From Firmicutes bacterium UBA5496 (GTDB lineage: Bacteria; Bacillota; Proteinivoracia; UBA4975), in contig DIPE01000094.1 of assembly GCA_002427015.1 (NCBI GenBank), forward strand, positions 1 through 20,929: 20,929 bases of DNA, written 5' to 3'. Within the stretch, counting starts at the first letter, position 1. Each line of letters starts with the position of its first letter. Positions 1-6,564 of the stretch are shown one piece after another. The position numbers and the translations under genes are program-made. The notes under the pieces were generated by a model. That model ran no database searches and was not told the origin of the DNA. It worked only from the letters and a program-made list of their open reading frames with translations.

Positions 1-52
1 ATATGTGCAAAAAATGGTTGTATTCCCGGAGGAGGACAAATCTTGGAAAAAG

Positions 53-1066
53 CTATTCCCGGGGCAGGATATCTTCGATTTCGTGGGCTTTATCCCGGAG
101 CATCAGTTCAGAAACTGCCAGATGCGGCGATTTGCCTTCAAAGATTACCTGGCGCAAGGCTTCAGTAATGGGCATGCTGACCCCCAGCTTGGCGGCCAAA
201 ATTGAGGCGGTTTCTGTGGTGGCCACACCCTCTACCACCATGCCTTTGCGAATATCTTCCAGGCTCTCTCCCTGGCCCAGGGCAAAGCCTGCCTGCCAGT
301 TGCGGCTGTGCTTGCTGGTGCAGGTGGCGATGAGGTCGCCAATGCCTGCCAGGCCGGCAAATGTTATATTATCGGCCCCCAGCGTTATTCCTAAGCGGGC
401 AATTTCCGCCAACCCCCGGGTCATGAGGGTAGCCTTGGAATTGTCGCCGTAGCCCAAGCCGTCGCAGACCCCTGCCCCTAGGGCGATGACATTTTTCAGC
501 GCCCCCGCCAATTCCACCCCGATGACGTCGGAATTAGTGTAGACCCGGAATTTCGGGGTCATAAAGACTTCCTGCACTTCCTGAGCAGCGCTGAGACTGT
601 ACCCGGCGGCCACAGTGGCCGTGGGAATGTCCCGAGCCACCTCTTCCGCATGATTGGGGCCGCTGATTACTACCACCCGGTCTTCCTTGCCGGCAACCTG
701 AGAAATGACCTGGGAACAGCGCAAAAAGGTGCCTCGCTCCAAGCCCTTGCTCAGGCTGACAATAATTGTGTCCCCTTGGATTAAATCTTTTATGGCTTCA
801 ATAGTCGTCCTTACTGCCTTGGCAGGCGTGGCGATTACTACCAGGTCCTTTGCCTTAGCCGCCTTTTCCAGGCAGCTGGTAATCTCAATATTGGCGGGCA
901 GCAAAACTCCGGGCAGGTATGCGGTGTTTTCCCGGTACTTGCATAGATGCTGGCAAAATTCTTCTCTTCGGGCCCACAGGGCAACAGCATGTCCCTTTTT
1001 CGCCAGCAGGAGAGCATTGGCAGTTCCCCACCCTCCCGCGCCAATTACGCCAATTTGCTTAGTCAT
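53..1066 (-). CDS. gpsA: NAD(P)-dependent glycerol-3-phosphate dehydrogenase
   Basis: Cytosolic enzyme that reduces dihydroxyacetone phosphate to sn-glycerol 3-phosphate, the backbone precursor of membrane phospholipids. The 337-residue protein has the usual family length. The N-terminal Rossmann glycine-rich motif GAGGWGTA is near residues 9-16. The catalytic lysine lies in ELAGALKNVIALGAG, and the C-terminal substrate-binding motif is DNSKATLMTRGLAE. The ATG start overlaps the der stop by 4 nt (ATGA), indicating translational coupling. In many relatives plsY lies between der and gpsA; it is absent here. The stop is TAG at 53-55. The 52 nt beyond it to the window edge hold no gene or convincing terminator. 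The assignment is secure. Confidence 0.97.
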   Translation of the reverse strand: MTKQIGVIGAGGWGTANALLLAKKGHAVALWARREEFCQHLCKYRENTAYLPGVLLPANIEITSCLEKAAKAKDLVVIATPAKAVRTTIEAIKDLIQGDTIIVSLSKGLERGTFLRCSQVISQVAGKEDRVVVISGPNHAEEVARDIPTATVAAGYSLSAAQEVQEVFMTPKFRVYTNSDVIGVELAGALKNVIALGAGVCDGLGYGDNSKATLMTRGLAEIARLGITLGADNITFAGLAGIGDLIATCTSKHSRNWQAGFALGQGESLEDIRKGMVVEGVATTETASILAAKLGVSMPITEALRQVIFEGKSPHLAVSELMLRDKAHEIEDILPRE

Positions 1067-2382
1067 TTGCTACCCCTCTTCCGAAGCTTAAACTGCAGCG
1101 GTGTGCCCTCAAAACCGAAAGCTTCCCGGATTCTGTTTTCCAAATAGCGCAGCCAGGAAAAGTGCACTAACTCAGGATCGCTGGCGAAGAGAACAAAGCG
1201 CGGCGGTTTAACGGCCACCTGGGTAATATAGAAAATCTTGACCTTGGTCCCCTTGGCTGAGGGAGGATTGGACATGACGGCGTCATTGAGGAGATCATTG
1301 AGGAGGCCGGTGCTGATCCGCCGCTGATACTGTTCCATAGTCTTTTCAATCAGGGAAAGCAGTCCCGACATGCGGGCGCCCGTAAGCGCGGAAACAAACT
1401 CGATATTGGCATACTCAATAAATTTCAGTTCCGAGCGCAGTTCCTTGACATATCTGGACATAGTATTGGAATCTTTGTCGACAATATCCCATTTATTCAC
1501 CAGGATGATAACTGCCTTGCCCGCCTCATGGGCAATGCCTGCAATGCGCTTATCCTGCTCGGTCAGCCCCTCTTTGCCATCCAGCACTAAAAGGGCTATG
1601 TCACAGCGCTGGACAGCCCTGACGCTGCGCAGCATGCTGTAATATTCAATGCCTGAGGAGAGCTTGCTCTTCCGGCGCAGGCCGGCGGTGTCAATGAGGA
1701 TAAAGGGCCTGCCATTATAGTGGACAGTGGTGTCAATTGCGTCTCTGGTGGTGCCGGGAATTTCGCTGACCACCGCCCGCTCCTGTCCCGCCAGCCGGTT
1801 AACCAAGGAGGATTTCCCTACATTTGGCCGGCCAATGAGGGCAACAGCGATTGCCTCATCATCTTCCTCCTGGGGAGGAATCTTTTCTAAATATACGACA
1901 ATTTCGTCCAGCAAATCCCCGATATTGAGGCCGTTTGCAGCAGAAATAGGCAGGGGCTCCCCCAAACCCAGTTCATAAAACTCCAAAAGCTGCTCCTGGC
2001 ATTTGCTGAAGTCATCAACCTTGTTGACAGTCAAGATTACAGATTTCTTGCTCCGGCGGAGCAAATCCGCGACTTCTCTATCATCGGCCGTCAGGCCCTG
2101 TTTAGCATCGACAATAAAGACGATGACATCGCTTTCCCACACAGCTTCCTCCGCCTGGCGGGTAACGGCCTGGGCCAGGGGATCGCTGTCGTCCCAGGCG
2201 AAGCCGCCGGTATCCACCAGGAGGAAATTGTGGCCCCCCCAGTCTGTCTGGCCATAGAGGCGGTCCCTGGTGACGCCGGGAGTGTCCTCCACAATGGCCA
2301 GCCGCTGCTGCAAGACTTTATTAAATAATGTGGACTTGCCTACATTGGGTCTGCCAACAACTGAAACAATCGGCAACATCAT
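1063..2382 (-). CDS. der: Ribosome biogenesis GTPase Der (EngA)
   Basis: Essential tandem-GTPase factor for maturation of the 50S ribosomal subunit. The 439-residue protein carries two G domains followed by a C-terminal KH-like domain. Domain 1 has P-loop GRPNVGKST near residue 11, VDTGG as G3 and NKVD as G4. Domain 2 has GRPNVGKSS near residue 184, IDTAG as G3 and NKWD as G4. The C-terminal segment (TKVKIFYITQVAVKPPRFVLF) is typical of the KH-like domain. The start ATG overlaps the stop of the upstream DUF512 gene by 4 nt; a second ATG follows immediately. It also overlaps gpsA by 4 nt, so the three genes form one coupled operon. Nothing is unusual in the protein. Confidence 0.98.
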   Translation of the reverse strand: MMLPIVSVVGRPNVGKSTLFNKVLQQRLAIVEDTPGVTRDRLYGQTDWGGHNFLLVDTGGFAWDDSDPLAQAVTRQAEEAVWESDVIVFIVDAKQGLTADDREVADLLRRSKKSVILTVNKVDDFSKCQEQLLEFYELGLGEPLPISAANGLNIGDLLDEIVVYLEKIPPQEEDDEAIAVALIGRPNVGKSSLVNRLAGQERAVVSEIPGTTRDAIDTTVHYNGRPFILIDTAGLRRKSKLSSGIEYYSMLRSVRAVQRCDIALLVLDGKEGLTEQDKRIAGIAHEAGKAVIILVNKWDIVDKDSNTMSRYVKELRSELKFIEYANIEFVSALTGARMSGLLSLIEKTMEQYQRRISTGLLNDLLNDAVMSNPPSAKGTKVKIFYITQVAVKPPRFVLFASDPELVHFSWLRYLENRIREAFGFEGTPLQFKLRKRGSK

Positions 2383-3668
2383 AAAACCCCATTTCCAGTT
2401 AACTTGATGATATCAAAAAGGTCGTCGGCGATATGAACAGTCTTGTCCAAACACCGGGCCAGTTTTTCCTGGGTCCAGTCATCAATAAAACAGCCTGCCC
2501 GGACAGCTGTCTCAGGCACTACTAAAGCATCCCACTCCTCAGTTACGGCCTCAGCAGCGCTGCAGATATCAGCCCCCGCCAGCAGCCCGGCCACAGTGAT
2601 TTCAGGACCTAAAAAAACATTTTCAACAGCGATAACTTCTATTTCAAGTCCGGGAAGCACTTCAGCAATAATTGCACTGACACTTTCCATAGTTGTTTTG
2701 GCGGCCTTGCCGGTAACCAGCAGCAGCCTCTGAGGTCTTACATGCTTAAGGGGCATATGCCGCAGCTCCTCAGCCTGCATCAAGGTTTTTCGAATCATGC
2801 CTACGCCATTTTCCAGCTGGGCGAAATCTTCGTAGTATTCCTCTGCCGGCACCGGCAGCCCGGCCTTGACATAAAACTCATCGGCGGCATAGACAATTCT
2901 CCGTCCCCGGCTTTGCAGGAGCCGGGACTGAAAGCGGTCAACAATTTCAATTGTCTGCCGGGCGGAATTGCTGTCCACACCGGCAAGATGAGTCAGATGC
3001 TTTCTGTATTTAGTCAGTCCCACCGGCACCACTGCCAGGGAAAGAAGGGAATCCCCCAATGCGGCCAGATCCGTTAATGTTTTTTCCAGCACCTGGCCGT
3101 CATTGATTCCTGGGCAGAGGACAATCTGGCAATGAAAAGCAATCCCTGCTTGGACCAGGCTGGTCAGGTCTCCCAGGATGTCACAGGGACCTTTATGGCC
3201 CAGGAGGCGCCCCCGAATCTGGGGATCTGTCGCATGCACAGAAATATATAAGGGGGATAATTTTTCCTTGATAACTCGCTCTCTATCCCCTTCGTGCAAG
3301 TTGGTCAGGGTAATATAATTGCCCTCTAAAAATGACAGCCGATAGTCATTGTCTTTTATGTACAGTGTCCGGCGCAGACCGGGGGGCTGCTGGTCGATAA
3401 AACAAAAGAGGCATTTATTCCGGCACTGGCGGGCGGGAATATCCAATTCCAGTCCCAGATCTTCCTCGTAATCTTTTTCAATTTCAAAATCAATGAGGCG
3501 GCCGGCAACAGTCCTTACCCCTACCGTCACTTCTTCACCTGTACTATGGAAAAAATAATCGATGATATCTCGGGCCTTGACCCCGTTGAGAGAAACGATT
3601 TTATCCCCCGGCCTCAGGCCCAGTTCATGGCCGATACTGCCGGGCTTGACATTTTTTATCTTTAGCAT
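2379..3668 (-). CDS. DUF512 family protein (PDZ plus radical-SAM-like)
   Basis: The protein has an N-terminal PDZ-like segment (about residues 5-40, GSIGHELGLRPGDKIVSLNGV). This is followed by a cysteine cluster CRNKCLFCFIDQQP (CxxxCxxC, about residues 82-89) that resembles a radical-SAM iron-sulfur site, and then the DUF512 C-terminal domain. Such proteins are annotated as putative radical SAM enzymes and commonly sit next to der in Clostridia; the substrate is unknown. I place the start at ATG 3668, where AGGTG lies 5 nt upstream. A GTG at 3674 in the same frame would add two residues but sits on the Shine-Dalgarno. It is the first gene of the DUF512-der-gpsA operon, with a promoter at 3698-3726. 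Family assignment is confident; function is not known. Confidence 0.9.
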   Translation of the reverse strand: MLKIKNVKPGSIGHELGLRPGDKIVSLNGVKARDIIDYFFHSTGEEVTVGVRTVAGRLIDFEIEKDYEEDLGLELDIPARQCRNKCLFCFIDQQPPGLRRTLYIKDNDYRLSFLEGNYITLTNLHEGDRERVIKEKLSPLYISVHATDPQIRGRLLGHKGPCDILGDLTSLVQAGIAFHCQIVLCPGINDGQVLEKTLTDLAALGDSLLSLAVVPVGLTKYRKHLTHLAGVDSNSARQTIEIVDRFQSRLLQSRGRRIVYAADEFYVKAGLPVPAEEYYEDFAQLENGVGMIRKTLMQAEELRHMPLKHVRPQRLLLVTGKAAKTTMESVSAIIAEVLPGLEIEVIAVENVFLGPEITVAGLLAGADICSAAEAVTEEWDALVVPETAVRAGCFIDDWTQEKLARCLDKTVHIADDLFDIIKLTGNGVL

Positions 3669-3679
3669 ATACACACCTC

Positions 3680-3713
3680 GAAGTTAAGCATATATGAATT
3701 ATACTTTAACTTC
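3680..3713. repeat. 8-bp inverted repeat flanking the DUF512-operon -10 box
   Basis: GAAGTTAA (3680-3687) and TTAACTTC (3706-3713) are perfect inverted copies separated by 18 nt. The TATAAT box (3698-3703, minus strand) lies between them, and the distal arm covers the stop codon of the upstream DUF3189 gene. Placement around a -10 box is what an operator for a dimeric repressor would look like, but no regulator is identified here. It could be chance in an AT-rich stretch. Confidence 0.45.
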
Positions 3714-3726
3714 CCCTGGCATGCAA
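3698..3726 (-). promoter_or_regulatory. Sigma-A-like promoter for DUF512-der-gpsA
   Basis: On the minus strand, TTGCAT (3726-3721) is separated by 17 nt from a perfect TATAAT (3703-3698). The -35 matches consensus at only three positions, but spacing and -10 are ideal. Predicted transcription would begin near 3691, giving a leader of about 20 nt before ATG 3668. It partly overlaps the end of the upstream DUF3189 gene. Confidence 0.6.
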
Positions 3727-4143
3727 AACTAAGGCATAGATTTTGTCCAGATTTTTGTGGACGCCACGGGCTGCCAAATAGCGGCCCATGGGCTTTAATC
3801 TTTTGAACCTGGAGATAAAGCCGCCGATGCGGGTAAGCAAATTGATGCACTCCAGACAGTCCACAGACTTATACTCAAGGCTGACATTCATTTTCGCGGT
3901 CAAGCTGTCTGCAAAACGGGCAAAAATTTTGCTGCCCCTGCCCAGGCCCACAAAACAAACAGGATTTCCCTGGCAGTACCCTGCCAGCACCGGCACACCC
4001 ATATCCCGGTTTTGCAGGACATCAAAGTATTCCAGGCGCAATATATCATCAACTCCGGCCGTGGGCTCCAGGATCTTCAGGTGCAGGGCTGCAGCCACAC
4101 TGGACAAATGCGCGCCTCGGTAACAGTGATAGTAATAAATCAT
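3706..4143 (-). CDS. DUF3189 family protein, second copy
   Basis: This 145-residue protein begins with the family's signature near the N-terminus, here MIYYYHCYRGAHLSS, and shares the internal pattern ILRLEYFDVLQ...G with the preceding gene. DUF3189 proteins occur in spore-forming Clostridia and their function is unknown. The start ATG overlaps the stop of the first copy by 4 nt, so the two are co-translated tandem paralogues. In this copy the usual glycine after HCY is replaced by arginine (HCYRGAH versus HCYGGAH). The sequences are well diverged, so the duplication is old. No transmembrane segment or signal peptide is evident. Confidence 0.85.
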   Translation of the reverse strand: MIYYYHCYRGAHLSSVAAALHLKILEPTAGVDDILRLEYFDVLQNRDMGVPVLAGYCQGNPVCFVGLGRGSKIFARFADSLTAKMNVSLEYKSVDCLECINLLTRIGGFISRFKRLKPMGRYLAARGVHKNLDKIYALVLHARGS

Positions 4144-4646
4144 TGGCCCTTCTGTTCCTTCCGCCTCTTTTCCGCTTTTAGTTTCGCTTCTGTTTCTTCA
4201 ACCAAGCTGACTATTTGTCTATATGCCAATTGCGTTCCCCAGGTTACCAGGGGCCGGCCGATAAATGTCAGCCCCAGCAGCCTGGAAGAAATGCCGCCAA
4301 GTACCATCCACTTATTGATTACCAGCCGGGTTTCCACATAGGTCACTTTGCCGATCTCGGCTTTCCCCAGAGAAAACAAGTTCTTTGCGGCCTTAATCAC
4401 AGGCGCCGATGCCGTTTCAAAGCCCACTGAGTAAATTAGGGAGCCGTCATTGCCTTTGCCCATATACTGAAGGAACCCATGGTCCCCGGCTTTTTGGGCA
4501 TCAAAATAGGGCAGACTGACTAATTCCAGCCTGCTCGGTGTTTTATCCCGGGCCAACAGGCCCGCATGGACAGCAGCCGCTGTCACTGATGAATGAGCTC
4601 CTCCATAACAATGATATATGATAAGACTGGGTATAGTTAACACCAC
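4140..4646 (-). CDS. DUF3189 family protein, first copy
   Basis: The 168-residue protein has the canonical N-terminal motif IIYHCYGGAHSSVTAAAVHAGLL (residues about 9-31), followed by LELVSLPYFDAQKAGDHG, typical of DUF3189. It ends in a highly charged, lysine- and glutamate-rich tail of about 20 residues that the second copy lacks. The start is uncertain: GTG at 4646 or GTG at 4643, with only a weak Shine-Dalgarno. Most relatives begin a few residues later, just before the IIYHCYGG motif. The 59 nt upstream contain no clear terminator or sigma-A promoter. Biochemical function is unknown; the family distribution suggests a link to sporulating Clostridia. Confidence 0.85.
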   Translation of the reverse strand: MVLTIPSLIIYHCYGGAHSSVTAAAVHAGLLARDKTPSRLELVSLPYFDAQKAGDHGFLQYMGKGNDGSLIYSVGFETASAPVIKAAKNLFSLGKAEIGKVTYVETRLVINKWMVLGGISSRLLGLTFIGRPLVTWGTQLAYRQIVSLVEETEAKLKAEKRRKEQKGQ

Positions 4647-4705
4647 CCAAAGCGTAGTTTCTAGGGTTATCTGGGGGAACTTTGTCGAATTTTATGATTG
4701 CCCGG

Positions 4706-4915
4706 TCAATGGCGGACGATGATCAGCACTCCGTTTTCCAGATCATGCGCAACGCCTTCAGTGATTTTGGATAGGTACTTCGCTAGCCGCTGTTGCTCCT
4801 GAGAATCCCTGGCCACATATACCGGACCTGCCCCTCCGGAAACCACCAGCTGGCTGGCCTCGGCAAGGACAACTGTTGCCAGCACTATTTTACCCAGACT
4901 AGTCTTGATAATCAT
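4706..4915 (-). CDS. Small protein resembling the YIEGIA capping complex subunit
   Basis: A 69-residue protein beginning MIIKTSLGKIVLATVVLAE and ending NGVLIIVRH. It lies directly downstream of the YIEGIA gene and overlaps it by 17 nt. Its size, position and hydrophobic beta-rich look fit the small family annotated as the capping complex subunit for YIEGIA proteins; I infer this mainly from context. I prefer ATG 4915, which has GGGAG 4 nt upstream. An in-frame ATG at 4933 would add six residues and increase the overlap. It has no obvious signal peptide or long transmembrane helix. Confidence 0.65.
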   Translation of the reverse strand: MIIKTSLGKIVLATVVLAEASQLVVSGGAGPVYVARDSQEQQRLAKYLSKITEGVAHDLENGVLIIVRH

Positions 4916-5822
4916 CACGCTCCCTGCCTGCATGGGATTTGCTGGGCTTAGATACCGAACCTTCCAGCACCGGCACCCTCTTTACCGCCGCAATCAGCGC
5001 TTGGGGGTCACGGGTGGCGGGGATGATGAGCACACCCAGTTTGCCGCTCTTGATCTGCCGCCGCACAAGGGGTGTGAACTCAGGGGAATCCACATCTTTA
5101 TAAATTCCCAGCAGTTTGGCGCAGATATGGACAATGGCCTGTCTCTGGCCGATATTCGCTAGGGTGGCAGCAGCGTCTATAGTCTTGGGCACCAGGACCA
5201 GCCCCAGAGCCTTGTTAAGGTATTCTTCCTTTGCTTCTTCCAGCCCCAAGTTCATAAAGTGGATGTCGTCCACGAAGACATTAGGCCCCTGAAAATGCAC
5301 TTTGCCCTGGCGGATATCCGCCAGATGTTCCAGGCGCTTATCCCCTGCAATATTGCTGATCAAAAAGTAGATTAATAAGGTTGCCGCTGCCAAACCTGCC
5401 GCTCTCAGGGGCAGCTGATAGCGGCGAAAGAAAGCCAGGTCCAAGGCGGAAAGGGCCAGGGCGCAGGCGATGATTAAAAAATTCCGGGCTTCAAAGGTCC
5501 GGGCAATGCCTTCGATATAATGCTGGCCCCGGGGGACCAACTCAATTGAGTCCAGGGAAGCCAAGGTTTCTCTCTCTATATTGCGGATTTCCCGAAATTG
5601 CTGGGCAGCCATGGCCAAAAAAGTCACAGCCACGAACTCTTCTTCCAGCAACGCAGGCAAAGCCACCGCTCCCAGGGCCGCGGCGATAAAGCCCAAGGAC
5701 AGATGGGAGATATAGCCATGGGGATAAGTAGGATATTGGCGGTAATCTGAGCGCAGTATCAATAATCTCAGGATTCCCCCCAGGGAGGCAGTGAGGACAA
5801 TGCTTAAAAAATAAGTCTTCAT
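4899..5822 (-). CDS. YIEGIA-domain membrane protein
   Basis: The 307-residue protein contains the diagnostic motif HYIEGIARTFEARNF (about residues 102-116) that names the YIEGIA family. Hydrophobic segments near residues 5-22, 43-60, 116-133 and 140-157 indicate an integral membrane N-terminal half. The C-terminal half looks soluble (LEHLADIRQGKVHFQGPNVFVDDIHFM...). The family is found in endospore formers. In Bacillus subtilis the comparable position, between fni and der, is held by yphA-yphB (from memory). The ATG overlaps the DUF1614 stop by 4 nt, so the two are coupled. Role: unknown membrane protein, probably acting in sporulation. Confidence 0.88.
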   Translation of the reverse strand: MKTYFLSIVLTASLGGILRLLILRSDYRQYPTYPHGYISHLSLGFIAAALGAVALPALLEEEFVAVTFLAMAAQQFREIRNIERETLASLDSIELVPRGQHYIEGIARTFEARNFLIIACALALSALDLAFFRRYQLPLRAAGLAAATLLIYFLISNIAGDKRLEHLADIRQGKVHFQGPNVFVDDIHFMNLGLEEAKEEYLNKALGLVLVPKTIDAAATLANIGQRQAIVHICAKLLGIYKDVDSPEFTPLVRRQIKSGKLGVLIIPATRDPQALIAAVKRVPVLEGSVSKPSKSHAGRERDDYQD

Positions 5823-6475
5823 TTTTTGGGGCCTTGCTTATTCTTGTATTTCTCTCGGCGCTTATCCTCCAGCCAGGTGACTTTGCTGCGAGTATCCGGC
5901 GCCACCAGTTCCCTGGCCTCGCCAAAAATCTCGGCAAAACCCACGCCGATAACTCCGGCAATAAGAGATGAATCAAGAATCCCGCCTCCCAGCTGGTAGG
6001 AACGGGTAAGGGGAAATTGCTGCAAGAGGATGATTAAATCCGCCGCCAGCACTCCCATCATTCCTCCCACAAAGGCTGCCCGCCGGGAGCGGCCTGCCAG
6101 GTAGCCAATTACTCCCGCCGCCAGGCCATAGGCATAGGTGGGCTCAATAAACATAGCCCCCGGCTCCTGGGGCAGCGCCCAATCCAGCACAAGCACTGTT
6201 ATGGCTGTAGCTACTATTGCCACCGCTCCCCGCACCTGTTCCCGGTAGGTGTCGGCGGTGCCAATTAGATAGATGGAAAGTCCCAAAGGCACCAGGGTGC
6301 TGCCCAGGTTAATCCGGACCAAGCCAAGGGGCAAATCCGGCAGCCAGGTGCCGGCGGCCAGGAGAGCAATAATTATTAAAGCAGCTCTGTCGGACAGGCG
6401 CATCCTGTCCAAGGTTCTCTGCAGCAGGCCCAGGTAAATTATTACCGCCAGTATTGTCAGCAGCCATACGCTCAT
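5819..6475 (-). CDS. DUF1614-like polytopic membrane protein
   Basis: The 218-residue protein has about six hydrophobic segments and a basic, cytosol-like tail (DKRREKYKNKQGPKK). The patterns LDRMRLSDRAAL, INLGSTLVPLGLSIYL, EPTYAYGLAAGVIGYLAGRSRRAAF and GGGILDSSLIAGVIG match my recollection of DUF1614 proteins, which accompany YIEGIA genes in Clostridia. No enzyme motif is visible. The ATG start at 6475 has GGTGG 7 nt upstream. It is the first gene after the fni terminator and so must have its own promoter; a forespore-type candidate is at 6509-6538. It heads a coupled DUF1614-YIEGIA-capping subunit module. Confidence 0.75.
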   Translation of the reverse strand: MSVWLLTILAVIIYLGLLQRTLDRMRLSDRAALIIIALLAAGTWLPDLPLGLVRINLGSTLVPLGLSIYLIGTADTYREQVRGAVAIVATAITVLVLDWALPQEPGAMFIEPTYAYGLAAGVIGYLAGRSRRAAFVGGMMGVLAADLIILLQQFPLTRSYQLGGGILDSSLIAGVIGVGFAEIFGEARELVAPDTRSKVTWLEDKRREKYKNKQGPKK

Positions 6476-6508
6476 TTCATTCCCACCCCGCAGCCGCCTT
6501 TCTTTTTC

Positions 6509-6538
6509 TAGCTTTTCCTCATCCCCTTGCCAGTATTC
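6509..6538 (-). promoter_or_regulatory. Possible forespore (sigma-F/G-type) promoter for the YIEGIA module
   Basis: On the minus strand, GAATA (6538-6534) is followed after 15 nt by GGAAAAGCTA (6518-6509). These resemble the -35 (GNATA) and the sigma-F -10 (GGNNANNNT) elements of forespore promoters. Spacing is one short of the usual 16, and one -10 position deviates. It sits between the fni terminator and the DUF1614 start, where a promoter is required, and no sigma-A promoter is visible there. This is an inference from motif and context. Confidence 0.35.
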
Positions 6539-6540
6539 CC

Positions 6541-6564
6541 AAAAAAAAAGAGGCTAATAGCCTC
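6541..6564 (-). terminator. Intrinsic terminator after fni
   Basis: On the minus strand GAGGCT-ATT-AGCCTC (6564-6550) forms a 6-bp GC-rich stem with a 3-nt loop, followed at once by nine T residues (6549-6541). The fni stop codon TAG falls in the loop and stem. This is a strong rho-independent terminator and separates the cmk/ispH/fni transcription unit from the YIEGIA module. Confidence 0.9.

Noticed and set aside
1..30. Possible sporulation promoter downstream of gpsA (GAATA and CATAT on the minus strand)
   Set aside because: The 15-nt spacing is too short for sigma-G and the -10 runs off the window, so it cannot be judged.
3..452. Long plus-strand frames, such as 149 codons opposite gpsA and others opposite der, fni, era and rpsA
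   Set aside because: They lie antisense to strongly conserved genes, have no ribosome sites and no recognisable protein features; they are by-products of codon bias.
4647..4705. Promoter or terminator between the capping-subunit gene and the first DUF3189 gene
   Set aside because: A TTGACC occurs at the capping-gene stop but no -10 lies 16-18 nt away, and no stable hairpin is visible.
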